Origin: Burkholderia sp. Nafp2/4-1b
Lineage (GTDB): Bacteria; Pseudomonadota; Gammaproteobacteria; Burkholderiales; Burkholderiaceae
Direction: 5' to 3'
DNA: 64,000 bases
Assembly: GCF_003635165.1 (NCBI RefSeq)
Contig: NZ_ML058616.1
Coordinates: 372,001-436,000, forward strand
Shown here: positions 8,731 to 18,779 of the stretch, in pieces
Layout: each line of letters begins with the position of its first letter
How positions within the stretch are numbered: position 1 is the stretch's first letter
The notes under the pieces: model-generated
What the model saw: only the letters and a program-made list of their open reading frames with translations
Database searches by the model: none
Told to the model about the DNA's origin: nothing
Made by a program: the position numbers and the translations under genes

Positions 8731-11145
8731 TTACGCTGCCTTTGTCTGCACACTTGCTTTTGTCTTAGCGGGAGCCGTCCCGCCCTGCGCGCCATGTTCG
8801 GCGCCTGGCGTATCGCTCGCCATCTGCAGGAACAGGATCGACACCTGCGCACCCTCGACGGTCTCGCCGTGCATGCGATTGCGCAGATCGATCCGCGCGC
8901 CGTGCTCGTCGACGATTTTCTTGACCGTGGCCAACCCGAGCCCCGTGCCCTTCGCCTTCGTCGTCACGTAAGGCTCGAACGCACGGGTCAGGATGCGTGC
9001 CGGAAAACCGGGCCCGTTGTCGGACACGGTCAGACGTACCGCGACGCGCGTTTTGCCCTCGGCGTCGGGGTCGCCATATTCTACTGTCTTGGTTTCGATC
9101 AACACACGCGGATGCGCGACTTCCGCGACCGAATCCTGCGCGTTCTGCAGCAGGTTGTGAATCACCTGGCGCAGTTGCGTCGCGTCGCCACGGATCACCG
9201 GCAGCGACGGCGCGAGTTCCGCGACGATCGCGCTCTTGCCTTCGCCGACACCATACAGCCCGAGCACCTCGCTCGCCAGCTCGTTCAGCTGCAGGTTCGC
9301 GAGCACCGCCGGCGGCGTGCGCGCATATTCGCGGAAGTCGTCGACCATCCGCTTCATCGCGGCCACCTGGTTGACGATCATCGTCGCGCCGCGCTTGAGC
9401 ACGTCCGCATCGCTCGGCGCGAGCTTGTCGGAGAGCTTCATCTGCAGCCGCTCGGCCGACAGCTGGATCGGCGTCAGCGGATTCTTGATCTCGTGCGCGA
9501 GCCGTCGCGCGACCTCGCCCCACGCGACCGAACGCTGCGCGGAAATCACGTCGGAGATGTCGTCGAACACGACGACGTAGCCGGACGTTTGCGGATCGTC
9601 GGCCTCGCCTTCGACCGTCGACACGAGGCGCGTGCCGCGCACGAGCAGCGTGAGCGGATCGGCTTCGCCCGGCACTTCGACCGCGAACTGCTGCTGCCAG
9701 TGGCCGCGATCGCCGCTGCCGCCGTCGGACGCCGCTTCGCGATCGGCGAACGCCTTGCGCACCATCGCGCCGAATTCCGCGACGACGCCGATCCGGTCGA
9801 GCGCCGTGCCGATCATCGAACCGAACGGCTGCCGGAAAATGCGCTCGGCGCCGCGGTTGGCCGTCGTCAGCCGGAACTGGCGGTCGAGCACGAACACGCC
9901 GGCAGTCAGGTTCGCGAGGATGCTCTCGAGATACGTCTTCGAATGCTCGAGCGCGACCCGGTTCTTCTCGACCGCGAGCCGCGCCTCGGACAGCTGGCGC
10001 GTCATCGCGTTGAACGACTGCGTGAGGAAGCCGAGCTCGTCGCGCGACTTGATCTCGCGCTTCGGCGTGTAGTCGCCTTCCGTGATTTCCTTCGTGCCCT
10101 GCGCGAGCAGGAACAGCGGCCGCGCGAGCTGCTGGCCGAGCGCGAGCGCGAGCATCATCGCGATGAAGGTCGCGAGGAACAGCGCGAGCGTCAGCGTGCC
10201 GATGTACATCTTGCGCAAACCGGTGCGGCCGAGCGCTTTTTCCTGGTACTCGCGATACGCGCGCTGCACCGCGTCGGCGTTGTGCGCGAGCGCGGGCGGC
10301 ACCGGCTGCGTGAGCTGCAGGAATCGCTCCGCCGGCTGCAGCAGCGACGTCGTCGCGTCGGGAATCGGCCGCACGACGCGCAATCGTAGCGCGCCCTTCG
10401 CACCGTGCGCGCTCGGGTCGCCGTCCACTTCGCCCTCGATCGCCGCGTATGCGCCGTGCTCGCGGGCCTGGCTCAGCATCAAGGGCGTCGGCAGGTCGTC
10501 GGGAATCAGCGCAGCGAAATTGCCCGATGCCTGCGCAACGATGTGCAGGTCGGGTGCCGCGCCGGAGCCGCCGCGGCTCGGCTCGACGATCGTCGCGTCC
10601 TGCACGCCGAACTGGTCGCGCAGGCGCAGCAGCGTGAGCGTCGTGCCGTTCGTGTTCACATCGACGCTCGCGAGCTGGTCGGACATCATCCGCGCCTTCG
10701 TCTGGAGGTCGGACAGCGACGCGTCGAGCATCCCGCGGCCGAGGTTCAGACCGGCCGTCAGCGCCGTCTCGACGTTCACGTCGAACCACGACTCGATACT
10801 GCGCGACACGAACTGGTACGACACGATGTAGATGATCCCGCCAGGCACCACGCCGACGAGCGCGAAGAACACCGCGAGCTTCGCGAGCAGCCGCGTGCCG
10901 AACTTGCCCTTCCTCAGGCGCACGACGATCATCCCGATCAGCCCGAGCACCACCAGCAGGAACACGAGCGCGACGATGATGTTCATCGCGTACAGCCACG
11001 AGTAGTAGCGGTCGAAGAATTCGGTGTTCGCGCTCGCGGCCGCGAGCAGCACGAGCAGCAGCAATGCGGTGATCGCGACGGTCGAGACGATCACGCGAAT
11101 GAGGAGGCTCTTCCCGCTGGCCGCGCGGCGTACTTTATTTAGCAC
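8731..11145 (-). CDS. NtrY-like membrane sensor histidine kinase
   Basis: An 804-residue sensor kinase partnered with the regulator downstream. Hydrophobic segments lie near residues 14-39, 51-72, 84-110 and 316-340, enclosing a large extracytoplasmic region of about 200 residues. A HAMP linker (around 335-390), a PAS domain and a HisKA domain with phospho-acceptor histidine in RLAHEIKNPLTP follow. The HATPase domain contains NLLQNAQDS, DNGPGF and GTGLGLATVKKI. This matches the NtrY family, whose members sense nitrogen or redox state in some bacteria; the cue here is unknown. Its start overlaps the upstream DUF4390 gene by 11 bases. Confidence 0.9.
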   Translation of the reverse strand: MLNKVRRAASGKSLLIRVIVSTVAITALLLLVLLAAASANTEFFDRYYSWLYAMNIIVALVFLLVVLGLIGMIVVRLRKGKFGTRLLAKLAVFFALVGVVPGGIIYIVSYQFVSRSIESWFDVNVETALTAGLNLGRGMLDASLSDLQTKARMMSDQLASVDVNTNGTTLTLLRLRDQFGVQDATIVEPSRGGSGAAPDLHIVAQASGNFAALIPDDLPTPLMLSQAREHGAYAAIEGEVDGDPSAHGAKGALRLRVVRPIPDATTSLLQPAERFLQLTQPVPPALAHNADAVQRAYREYQEKALGRTGLRKMYIGTLTLALFLATFIAMMLALALGQQLARPLFLLAQGTKEITEGDYTPKREIKSRDELGFLTQSFNAMTRQLSEARLAVEKNRVALEHSKTYLESILANLTAGVFVLDRQFRLTTANRGAERIFRQPFGSMIGTALDRIGVVAEFGAMVRKAFADREAASDGGSGDRGHWQQQFAVEVPGEADPLTLLVRGTRLVSTVEGEADDPQTSGYVVVFDDISDVISAQRSVAWGEVARRLAHEIKNPLTPIQLSAERLQMKLSDKLAPSDADVLKRGATMIVNQVAAMKRMVDDFREYARTPPAVLANLQLNELASEVLGLYGVGEGKSAIVAELAPSLPVIRGDATQLRQVIHNLLQNAQDSVAEVAHPRVLIETKTVEYGDPDAEGKTRVAVRLTVSDNGPGFPARILTRAFEPYVTTKAKGTGLGLATVKKIVDEHGARIDLRNRMHGETVEGAQVSILFLQMASDTPGAEHGAQGGTAPAKTKASVQTKAA

Positions 11146-11725
11146 GTTCGGTCACCGTGAAGTTGAAGCGCTTCCAGTCGGACCCGAGCGTCCAGTCGCG
11201 GTTGTTCACCGCGTCGACCTGGAACGGCTTCGGCATCAGCGCCGTGTCGAGCTGCATGCGCACCGAGGCCGTATAGGTTTCGCCGGTGCGCACCTGATTG
11301 CGGTCGATCACGTGCCACGACGTGATGTGGCGGACAACCGCCAGCGCATCCTTCAGCGACGGGAAGCCGAGTTGCAGCCCGCCCGTCGACACGCGGTACT
11401 CGCGCGTGAGCGGCTGGAACGACAGGCGGATCGTCTGCGACACCGACACCGGCTGCTCGTCGAACCAGTACCAGCGCGCGCGGCTCAGGTCGAAGTCCGT
11501 CGTGAAGTAAAGCGGGATGCCCTTGTTGACGGCATCCTCGAGGTTCGAATTCAGCTCGAAGTCGAAGCGCGCATCGAGGCTCCAGCCGCTTCCGTCAGCC
11601 TGCAGCGATGCGCGCTGCACGGCGATCGACTCGGCACGCGCCGGCCGAACGACAGCCAGGCACAGCGCCAGCGCGACCAGCAGGAGCACCGCGAGCCGAA
11701 ATGGAAAAAGGTGTTTGATCGTCAC
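11135..11725 (-). CDS. DUF4390 exported protein
   Basis: A 196-residue protein with a clear signal peptide (hydrophobic LAVLLLVALALCLAVV, cleavage near ARA-ES). The mature part is beta-rich and belongs to the DUF4390 family, often found beside NtrY-like kinases. No catalytic motif is seen, so a periplasmic accessory role to the kinase is inference only. It starts with GTG, overlapping the rsmB stop by four bases (GTGA), and its 3' end overlaps the kinase start, showing tight translational coupling in the run rsmB, DUF4390, kinase, regulator. Confidence 0.85.
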   Translation of the reverse strand: MTIKHLFPFRLAVLLLVALALCLAVVRPARAESIAVQRASLQADGSGWSLDARFDFELNSNLEDAVNKGIPLYFTTDFDLSRARWYWFDEQPVSVSQTIRLSFQPLTREYRVSTGGLQLGFPSLKDALAVVRHITSWHVIDRNQVRTGETYTASVRMQLDTALMPKPFQVDAVNNRDWTLGSDWKRFNFTVTERAK

Positions 11726-13110
11726 CGTTTCTGAAACCGCGCGTAGAAAAATCCGTCGTGATCGGTGTTCTGGTCGAGTGCGCCGGCCGCCCCGCCGTGC
11801 ACGCCGCCCGGCAGCAGTTGGCCGGGCGCGTCCAATCGTACCGCATCTTCACAGGCCGCTTCAAACCAGCGGGCCTGCAATTCGCCTTCTTCGGGGAAGA
11901 TCGAACAGGTCACGTAGAGCAGTTCGCCGCCCGGCTTCACGAGCGGCCACAGCGCGCTCAGGATGCGACGCTGTTCCGCGACGAGCGCGGCGATGTCGGT
12001 TTCGCGGCGCAGCCAGCGGATGTCGGGATGGCGACGCACGATGCCGGACGCCGAGCACGGCACGTCGGCCAGGATGCGATCGAACGGACAGCCGTCGTAC
12101 CACGCGTCCGGCGCGCCTGCGTCGCCGACGCGCACGTCCGCCGCGAGCGACAGCCGCGCGAGGTTCTCGCCGATGCGCGCCGCGCGGGCCCCATCGCTTT
12201 CGAGCGCAACCACTTCCGCGTCGGCCAGCTCGAGGATGTGGCCGGTTTTGCCGCCCGGTGCCGCGCACGCGTCGAGCACGCGCATGCCGTCGCGCGCACC
12301 GAGCCATTCGGCCGCGAGCTGCGCGCCGGCATCCTGCACCGACACGACGCCGTCGGCGAAGCCCGGAATGCGATCGACCGGCAGCGCCGACGCAAGCCGC
12401 ACCGCATGGCGGCCGATCGCGCGCGCGTCGATGCCGTGTTCGCGCAGCGTGTCGAGATACGCATCGACGCTCGCGCGGCGCGCGTTCACGCGCAGCGCCA
12501 GCGGCCCCTGCCGGTCGCCCGCCGCGAGGATCGCCTGCCAGGCGTCGGGCCATGCGCGCTTCACCGCGTCCACCCACCACGTGCGGTAATTCCAGCGCGC
12601 GACCGGATCGTCCTGCAGCGCCGCGACGAGTGCGTCGCGCTCACGCTGGAAACGGCGCAGCACCGCGTTGACCAGCCCCTTCGCGAACGCGTATTCGCGC
12701 CGCGCGCCGATCACGGTCACGGCCTGGTCGACGATCGTGAACGCCGGATACGCGGCCGTCTCCTCCGGATCGAGCATCAGCGCGAGCGCGGCGGCGAGCA
12801 CCGCGTGCACGTGCGCGGGCGGCGCCTTGCCGACGAGCCGGCCGATCAGCCAGTCCGCGCTGCCGAGCCGACGCATCGTCCGGTATGCGACGTCCTGCGT
12901 CGCACCGCGCGCGAGCGCCTGCGCACCGACCGGCATCTGCGCGAACACCGCGGCCAGCGCCGCCGGCAACGCAGTGCCGCGCCGCACCGCATCGACTGCC
13001 TGCGCGGCCGCATCGAGCGCGAAGCCCAGCGAATCGGGCGCGAGACGCAGCGCGGACAGGCGCGCAGCGCGGCCGGAGGAAGTCGAAGCGGAGGAACGGG
13101 TTCGTGTCAT
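11722..13110 (-). CDS. rsmB: 16S rRNA m5C967 methyltransferase RsmB
   Basis: Methylates C967 of 16S rRNA using S-adenosylmethionine. The 462-residue protein has an N-terminal NusB-like domain (about 30-170) and a C-terminal Rossmann methyltransferase domain. SAM-binding DACAAPGGKTGHILE is present, together with the two catalytic cysteines in PCSASG and YVTCSIFPEE. The start MTRTRSSAS at 13110 is chosen; upstream codons in the same frame are Arg/Cys-rich and unlike homologues. It heads the overlapping run that includes DUF4390 and the two-component system. Confidence 0.93.
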   Translation of the reverse strand: MTRTRSSASTSSGRAARLSALRLAPDSLGFALDAAAQAVDAVRRGTALPAALAAVFAQMPVGAQALARGATQDVAYRTMRRLGSADWLIGRLVGKAPPAHVHAVLAAALALMLDPEETAAYPAFTIVDQAVTVIGARREYAFAKGLVNAVLRRFQRERDALVAALQDDPVARWNYRTWWVDAVKRAWPDAWQAILAAGDRQGPLALRVNARRASVDAYLDTLREHGIDARAIGRHAVRLASALPVDRIPGFADGVVSVQDAGAQLAAEWLGARDGMRVLDACAAPGGKTGHILELADAEVVALESDGARAARIGENLARLSLAADVRVGDAGAPDAWYDGCPFDRILADVPCSASGIVRRHPDIRWLRRETDIAALVAEQRRILSALWPLVKPGGELLYVTCSIFPEEGELQARWFEAACEDAVRLDAPGQLLPGGVHGGAAGALDQNTDHDGFFYARFQKR

Positions 13111-13409
13111 CGGAACGGGATCGGCAATCAAGCGCGGCAAACGGGCGCAGCAAACAGGCGCGACAAACGGGCACTGCAAACACAGACGGCAAACGATGGG
13201 ATCGCGGCGGCGAGGCCGCGCGATCCCAAACCGCGCATTGTAGCGTGCAGCCACGCGGCGCCTTTGGCCCCTTTACCGCGCTGCCGCGTTTCGCGTTATC
13301 GCATTACCGCGCGCAGAAATGAAACACCCCGCAGCGCGAAGCATGCGGGGTGGCTGGGTGGCACTCGCGCGCGGCAATGGCCGTGCGGCGGGCCCGGGAT
13401 TGCCCGACG
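13111..13409. other. rsmB-htpX intergenic region with a hairpin
   Basis: About 300 bases. The one structured element is an inverted repeat, CACCCCGCA (13325-13333) and TGCGGGGTG (13344-13352). On the minus strand it is followed by a short T-run and could end htpX transcription. Nothing else with coding character was seen. Confidence 0.5.
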
Positions 13410-14273
13410 TTAGTCGAAGCGGCCGGTACGCGCCATCTCCATCAGGCGCGCAATGCGCTCCTCGGTCGCGGGGTGCGTCGAGAACAGGTTCTGCAGGCCC
13501 CCGCCGTGCAGCGGGTTCATGATCATCATCTGCGCGGTGGCCGGATGCGCTTCGGCCGCCTGGAACGGAATGCCGGCCGCATAGCGATGGATCTTGTCGA
13601 GCGCGGTGGCGAGCGACTGCGGATCGCCGGAAATCTGCGCGCCGCCGCGGTCGGCCTCGAATTCACGCGCCCGCGAAATCGCCATCTGGATCAGCGCGCC
13701 GGCGATCGGTGCGAGCAGCGCGACCGCGATCCCCGCGATCGGGTTGGCCGGACGGCCGTTTTCGTCACGCCCGCCGAAGAACATCGCGAAGTTCGCCAGC
13801 GCCGAGATCGCGCCGGCCATCGTCGCGGTGATCGTCGAGATCAGGATGTCGCGGTGCTTAACGTGCGCGAGCTCGTGCGCCATCACCCCGCGCATCTCGC
13901 GCTCGGACAGCACGCGCAGGATGCCCGTCGTCGCGGCGACCGCCGCGTGCTCGGGGTTGCGGCCCGTCGCGAACGCGTTCGGCGCGTCCTCGTTGATCAG
14001 GTAGACGCGCGGCATCGGCAGGTTCGCGCGCGTGGCGAGCTCGCGCACCATCCGGTAGAACTGCGGCGCCGTGCTCTCGTCGACTTCCTGCGCGTTGTAC
14101 ATGCGCAGCACCATCTTGTCGGAGAACCAGTACGAGAAGAAATTCATGGCGAGCGCGAACAGCAGCGCGATCGTCATGCCGCGCGACCCGCCGATCATCC
14201 CGCCGATCACGATGAACAGGGCCGTGATCGCGGCCATCAGCATCGCCGTTTTGACCCAATTGAACATACCCAC
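13410..14273 (-). CDS. htpX: HtpX, membrane zinc metalloprotease (M48)
   Basis: Inner-membrane protease that takes part in quality control of membrane proteins. The 287-residue length is standard. Two N-terminal membrane segments (about 5-50) precede the catalytic HEXXH motif in [11 protein letters not shown]. Two further hydrophobic segments ([16 protein letters not shown] region) and the downstream zinc-ligand glutamate region FEADRGG follow. In E. coli htpX responds to the Cpx envelope stress system; no such site was recognised here. Confidence 0.94.
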   Translation of the reverse strand: MGMFNWVKTAMLMAAITALFIVIGGMIGGSRGMTIALLFALAMNFFSYWFSDKMVLRMYNAQEVDESTAPQFYRMVRELATRANLPMPRVYLINEDAPNAFATGRNPEHAAVAATTGILRVLSEREMRGVMAHELAHVKHRDILISTITATMAGAISALANFAMFFGGRDENGRPANPIAGIAVALLAPIAGALIQMAISRAREFEADRGGAQISGDPQSLATALDKIHRYAAGIPFQAAEAHPATAQMMIMNPLHGGGLQNLFSTHPATEERIARLMEMARTGRFD

Positions 14274-14366
14274 TCCTTATCCGTCAGGGGACCCGCCGCA
14301 CGTCACAGGCGCGGCGGAAAATTGTAAGCGATCTGTTAGATAAGGTCTCGCCGGAAAAATTCAATC

Positions 14367-15008
14367 TCAGCGTTGCGCCGCCGCGAGCCGCAGCCCGAGG
14401 CCGACGAACGCGCTGCCGACCGTGCGATCGAGCCACTTCTTGACGCCCGGCTTGCCGGAAAAGCGTTGCGTGACGCTGCCCGCGACCCACGCGACGATAC
14501 AGGTCCAGATCGTGCTCATCACGACGAACACCGATCCGAGGGCCAGGAACGCCAGCGCCTTGCGCGGGCTGTCGGGCGACACGAACTGCGGGAAGAACGA
14601 CACGAAGAACAGCACGACCTTCGGGTTCAGCACGTTGGTCCAGAAACCCTGCATGAACAACTGGCGCAGCGGCTTCGCGGCCGTGGCCCGCGCCGCCTCG
14701 CCACCCGCCGGCGCGGCGGCCTGCGTCGTGAGCAGCATGCGCACGCCGAGGTAGATCAGATAGGCGGCGCCGACCAGCTTGATCACCGTGAACGCGGCCG
14801 CCGACGCCGCGAGCAACGCGGTCAGCCCGAACGCGCACGCGAGCGCATGCACGCAGCAGCCGGCCGAGATGCCGAGCGCCGACATCAGCCCCGCGCCACG
14901 GCCCTGCGCGACGCTGCGGCCGACGATGTACGCCGTATCGGGGCCGGGCGTGACGTTCAGCAGAAAGACCGCGAGCACGAAGAAGCCGAAATCGGTGATG
15001 CCAAGCAT
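14367..15008 (-). CDS. LysE/RhtB-family amino-acid exporter
   Basis: A 213-residue inner-membrane protein with about six hydrophobic segments. The LysE/RhtB family opening is clear: FVLAVFLLNVTPGPDTAYIVGRSVAQG, with the conserved TPGPD. Members export amino acids or homoserine lactone-like compounds; the substrate cannot be predicted. It lies between fmt and htpX in the same direction, with about 110 bases to fmt. Confidence 0.88.
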   Translation of the reverse strand: MLGITDFGFFVLAVFLLNVTPGPDTAYIVGRSVAQGRGAGLMSALGISAGCCVHALACAFGLTALLAASAAAFTVIKLVGAAYLIYLGVRMLLTTQAAAPAGGEAARATAAKPLRQLFMQGFWTNVLNPKVVLFFVSFFPQFVSPDSPRKALAFLALGSVFVVMSTIWTCIVAWVAGSVTQRFSGKPGVKKWLDRTVGSAFVGLGLRLAAAQR

Positions 15009-15118
15009 GAGAACCTCGAAACCGGAAAGCGCAGGGAAATTCTACGCGCGCCTGCCGCGCCGCGCGACTCGGCCATTCGGCCGATTGCGCGCGGCCCGGA
15101 TGCCGTGTCGAATGACGG

Positions 15119-16102
15119 TCAGGCCGCGTCGGGCAACGCGAAGCGCTGGCCCGCGGCGAGCGGCGAGCCGGCCAGGAATTCGCGCGCGGGCAGCCGCTTG
15201 CCGCCCGGCTTCTGCAGCTGCGTGACGCGCAGCGCGCCGCTGCCGCACGCGACCACTACGCCTTCCGGCGCGGCTTCGACGATCGTCCCGGGCGCCGCAT
15301 CGCCGCGCGCCGCCACGGGCTCGGCCGCCCACAGCTTGATCGCCGCGCCGTCGAGCGTCGCGACGCCGCCGGGGAACGGGTCGAACGCGCGCACCTGGCG
15401 CGCGAGCACGTCGGCCGGCTTGCGCCAGTCGAGCGCCGCTTCGTGCTTGCCGATCTTTTCCGCATAGGTCACGCCGTCGGCCGGCTGCGCGATGGCCGGC
15501 AGCGTACCGTCGCGCTCGAGCCGCACCAGCGCGTCGACGATCAGCCGCGCGCCGTCGGCGGCCAGCCGGTCGTGCAGCGTCGCGGTCGTGTCGTCGGGCG
15601 CGATTGCAAGACGCGCTTCCTCGATCATCGCGCCGGTGTCGAGGCCGACGTCCATCTGCATCAGCGTGACGCCCGTCTCGGCGTCGCCGGCCTCGATCGC
15701 GCGGTGGATCGGCGCCGCGCCGCGCCAGCGCGGCAGCAGCGACGCATGGATGTTGATGCAGCCGGCGCGCGGAATGTCGAGCACTTCCTGCGGCAGCAGC
15801 AGGCCGTACGCGGCGACCACCATTACGTCGTGCGGGGTCGTGCGCAGCAGCTCGATCGCGTCGGCGGCCTCGGCCGGGTACTTGCCCGCGCGGCGCAGCG
15901 ACGGCGGCTGCGCAACGGGCATCCCGTGCTCGACGGCATAGCGCTTCACGGCGCTCGCCTGCAGTTTCATCCCGCGCCCGGCGGGGCGATCGGGTTGGGT
16001 CAGCACGAGCGGAACCGGAAAACCGGCCTCGTGGATCGCGGCGAGTGCGGCCGCGGCGAATTCCGGCGTGCCGGCAAAAATCACGCGCAACGTATGGGTC
16101 AT
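15119..16102 (-). CDS. fmt: Methionyl-tRNA formyltransferase
   Basis: Formylates initiator Met-tRNA using 10-formyltetrahydrofolate. The 327-residue protein shows [15 protein letters not shown] at the start, the catalytic segment [18 protein letters not shown] and the [15 protein letters not shown]-terminal domain. It follows def by 32 bases, the classic def-fmt pair. The ATG at 16102 gives [15 protein letters not shown], the standard N-terminus. Confidence 0.96.
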   Translation of the reverse strand: MTHTLRVIFAGTPEFAAAALAAIHEAGFPVPLVLTQPDRPAGRGMKLQASAVKRYAVEHGMPVAQPPSLRRAGKYPAEAADAIELLRTTPHDVMVVAAYGLLLPQEVLDIPRAGCINIHASLLPRWRGAAPIHRAIEAGDAETGVTLMQMDVGLDTGAMIEEARLAIAPDDTTATLHDRLAADGARLIVDALVRLERDGTLPAIAQPADGVTYAEKIGKHEAALDWRKPADVLARQVRAFDPFPGGVATLDGAAIKLWAAEPVAARGDAAPGTIVEAAPEGVVVACGSGALRVTQLQKPGGKRLPAREFLAGSPLAAGQRFALPDAA

Positions 16103-16134
16103 GAAAGCGTTCGAGAGGGCTTGGCGAACGCGCG

Positions 16135-16638
16135 TCACATCGCGCGTTCGAGTTTCTTCATCTTCGTCTTGATGCGGGTCTGCTTCAGCGGCGACAGGTA
16201 TTCGACGAACACGCGCCCCATCAGGTGATCCATCTCGTGCTGCACGCACACGGCCAGCAGGCCCTCGCAATCGAGCTCGAAGGTCTCGCCGTGCTCGTTG
16301 AGCGCACGCACGCGGACGTGGTCAGGGCGCTCGACCTCGTCGTAGATCCCCGGCACCGAGAGACAACCCTCTTCGTAGATCTGCTTCTCGTCGCTCGACC
16401 AGATGATCTCCGGATTGATGAACGCGCGCAGCTCGTTCTTCTCCTCGGAGACGTCGATCACGATCACGCGCTCATGCACGTCGACCTGCGTCGCCGCCAG
16501 GCCGATGCCCGGCGCGGCGTACATGGTTTCGGCCATGTCTGCGACGAGCTTGCGGATCCGGTCGTCGACCTTGTCGACGGGCTTGGCGACCTTGTGCAGT
16601 CGCTTGTCGGGGTAATGAAGAATGTTCAGCAAAGCCAT
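16135..16638 (-). CDS. def: Peptide deformylase
   Basis: Iron- or zinc-dependent enzyme that removes the N-formyl group from nascent proteins. The 167-residue protein contains all three motifs: [16 protein letters not shown] and the metal-binding QHEMDHLMG. The start [14 protein letters not shown] is conserved. It is the first gene of def-fmt and divergent from dprA. Confidence 0.96.
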   Translation of the reverse strand: MALLNILHYPDKRLHKVAKPVDKVDDRIRKLVADMAETMYAAPGIGLAATQVDVHERVIVIDVSEEKNELRAFINPEIIWSSDEKQIYEEGCLSVPGIYDEVERPDHVRVRALNEHGETFELDCEGLLAVCVQHEMDHLMGRVFVEYLSPLKQTRIKTKMKKLERAM

Positions 16639-16868
16639 GGTGTTCGGTATTCGGTGGAGCGGCACGCCGCATCGGCCATCCGGCCGGCTGGCGCCATTGC
16701 CGGGATGCAATGAAGATGAGGCGGACACGCGGCATGTCAACGCCGCAGGTCATGCCTCCTGCAATCGGCCGGACGCCTTGGCGCGCGGCCCTGTCGAGTA
16801 TTTCGGATGATGAAAATTTTATCATGGCGCCACGCGCTTCGCTGGCCGTCGCATTCGAGGGGCACCTC

Positions 16869-18161
16869 ATGTCGCCGCAAGCGCTGACTCCCTCCGCGCT
16901 GCGCGCGTGGCTGCAGCTCGCCCACGCGCCGGGCCTTTCGCCCGCGGTGCTGCTCGCGCTGCTCGACGCATTCGGCTCGCCCGCGGCGCTGCTGCGCGCG
17001 TCCGACCAGGCGATCGGCGCGGCGAGCAGCGCTGCCGCCGCACGGGCGGTGCGCGCCAGCGAGCGGGACGACCTCGACGCGCGCACCGACGCCGCGCTCG
17101 CGTGGCTCGATGCGCCCGGCAACGCGATCGTCGCGCTCACCGATCCGTGCTATCCGCCACGGTTGCGCGACCTGCACGATCCGCCGCCGCTGCTATATGT
17201 AAAGGGCAGGCTCGAGTTGCTGCATACCCGTGCGCTCGCGGTGGTCGGCAGCCGTCACGCAACGCCGCAAGGGCTCGCCGACGCCACGCGTTTCGCGCAG
17301 GCGCTGTCCGACGCGGGGCTCGCGATCGTCTCCGGCCTCGCGCTCGGTATCGACGGCGCCGCGCATCGCGGCGGGCTCGACGGCCGCGCCGGCACGATCG
17401 CGGTGATCGCGACAGGTGCCGACCTCGTCTATCCGGCCCGGCACCGCCCGCTCGCGCACGAGATCGCCGCACGCGGCGCGATCGTGTCGGAATGGCCGCT
17501 CGGCACGCCCGCACGGGCGTCGCATTTCCCGCAGCGCAACCGGCTGATCGCCGCGCTAGCGCTCGGCGCGCTCGTCGTCGAAGCCGCGCCGCGCTCCGGC
17601 TCGCTGATCACCGCGCGGCTCGCGAACGAACTGGGCCGCGACGTGTTCGCGATGCCGGGCTCGATCCACGCGCCGCTCGCGCAGGGCTGCCACGCGCTGA
17701 TCCGCGACGGCGCGAAGCTCACCGCGACGCCGCTCGACGTGCTCGAGGAATACGGGCTGGACGAGCCGGCGCGGCACGTCAGCCACGCCGCCGCCGCGGA
17801 TCCGCGTTCATGCCCCGATAACGGTGACGCAGCCGGCACGACCGGCCAACGCCCGCGCGAGCACGTTGCGAAGGAGGATTTCGCCATTCCGGCAGCAGGC
17901 GAGGCCGCGCGAACCGAACGAGCGCCGCCCGACAGCCCGGCTGAACGATCCGTACTCGCCGCGCTGGGATACGGCCCCGTGACGTACGAGTGGCTCGCCG
18001 AGCACAGCGGCCTCGCCGACGACGTGCTGCACCGCGCGCTCCTCGCACTGGAACTGGCCGGCCGCGTCGCCAGCGTGCCCGGCGGGCGCTTCGCACGGCT
18101 CGACGTGTCGCCCGCCGCTGCCACCCCGCCCTCGTCCGGCGTGCTACATTCCCCCGCATAG
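16869..18161 (+). CDS. dprA: DprA/Smf, DNA-processing protein
   Basis: Loads RecA onto incoming single-stranded DNA during natural transformation. The 430-residue protein has an N-terminal helical region (LRAWLQLAHAPGLSP) and the Rossmann-like DprA core with VVGSRHATPQG, VSGLALGIDGAAH and FPQRNRLIAALA. A C-terminal winged-helix-like domain (DVLHRALLALELAGRVASVPGGRF) follows. The ATG at 16869 has GAGGGG just upstream. An ATG at 16824 is an alternative start adding 15 residues. Confidence 0.93.
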   Translation: MSPQALTPSALRAWLQLAHAPGLSPAVLLALLDAFGSPAALLRASDQAIGAASSAAAARAVRASERDDLDARTDAALAWLDAPGNAIVALTDPCYPPRLRDLHDPPPLLYVKGRLELLHTRALAVVGSRHATPQGLADATRFAQALSDAGLAIVSGLALGIDGAAHRGGLDGRAGTIAVIATGADLVYPARHRPLAHEIAARGAIVSEWPLGTPARASHFPQRNRLIAALALGALVVEAAPRSGSLITARLANELGRDVFAMPGSIHAPLAQGCHALIRDGAKLTATPLDVLEEYGLDEPARHVSHAAAADPRSCPDNGDAAGTTGQRPREHVAKEDFAIPAAGEAARTERAPPDSPAERSVLAALGYGPVTYEWLAEHSGLADDVLHRALLALELAGRVASVPGGRFARLDVSPAAATPPSSGVLHSPA

Positions 18162-18197
18162 GAGCGGCCGTGCCGCCGACGATATCCAAGGAATTCC

Positions 18198-18578
18198 ATG
18201 CCCGCGCTGAATCTCGACACCGACGCCGATCGGATCGCCGAGCGCCTCGCCGATCCCGCCACGCTGCTGGTCGCCTGCCTGTGCGCCGACTGGTGCGGCA
18301 CCTGCCGCGACTACCGGACGGCCTTCGACCAGCTCGCCGACGCCCATCCCGACGCCTGCTTCGCGTGGATCGACATCGAAACCCACGCCGACCGGCTCGA
18401 CGATCTCGACGTCGAGAATTTCCCGACGATCCTGATCGAGGACGCGAACACCGCCCGCTTCTTCGGCACGGTGCTGCCGCACGCGGCGATCGTCGAGCGG
18501 ATGCTGTCCGACCTGAGCGCGGTACCCGGCGCGCCGCACGCACCGAAATTGCGCAACATCCTGAACGTCGAGGCGTAA
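18198..18578 (+). CDS. Thioredoxin-family protein
   Basis: A 126-residue thioredoxin-fold protein with the redox motif WCGTC in LCADWCGTCRDYRTAF. The cis-proline context is VENFPTILIEDA. No signal peptide is visible, so it is expected in the cytoplasm. It lies 36 bases after dprA and is probably cotranscribed with it. Its partner is unknown. Confidence 0.85.
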   Translation: MPALNLDTDADRIAERLADPATLLVACLCADWCGTCRDYRTAFDQLADAHPDACFAWIDIETHADRLDDLDVENFPTILIEDANTARFFGTVLPHAAIVERMLSDLSAVPGAPHAPKLRNILNVEA

Positions 18579-18779
18579 CCGCGCACCGGCCGGGGCGGCC
18601 CGGGCGGCTTTTTGCGCCGTTGCGCGTGCCGCCGCGCCGGGCGCTTGCCGCCGCGACAGCCCCCCTCTATGATGGGCCGCTTTTTTGCACGCCGAGCCGC
18701 CGTCGCCGCCGCGTGTGCTATAAAGCCGTCGTTAAAGGGACCCACACCGGCGTACCCGGTCTACCAACACACACCTGTC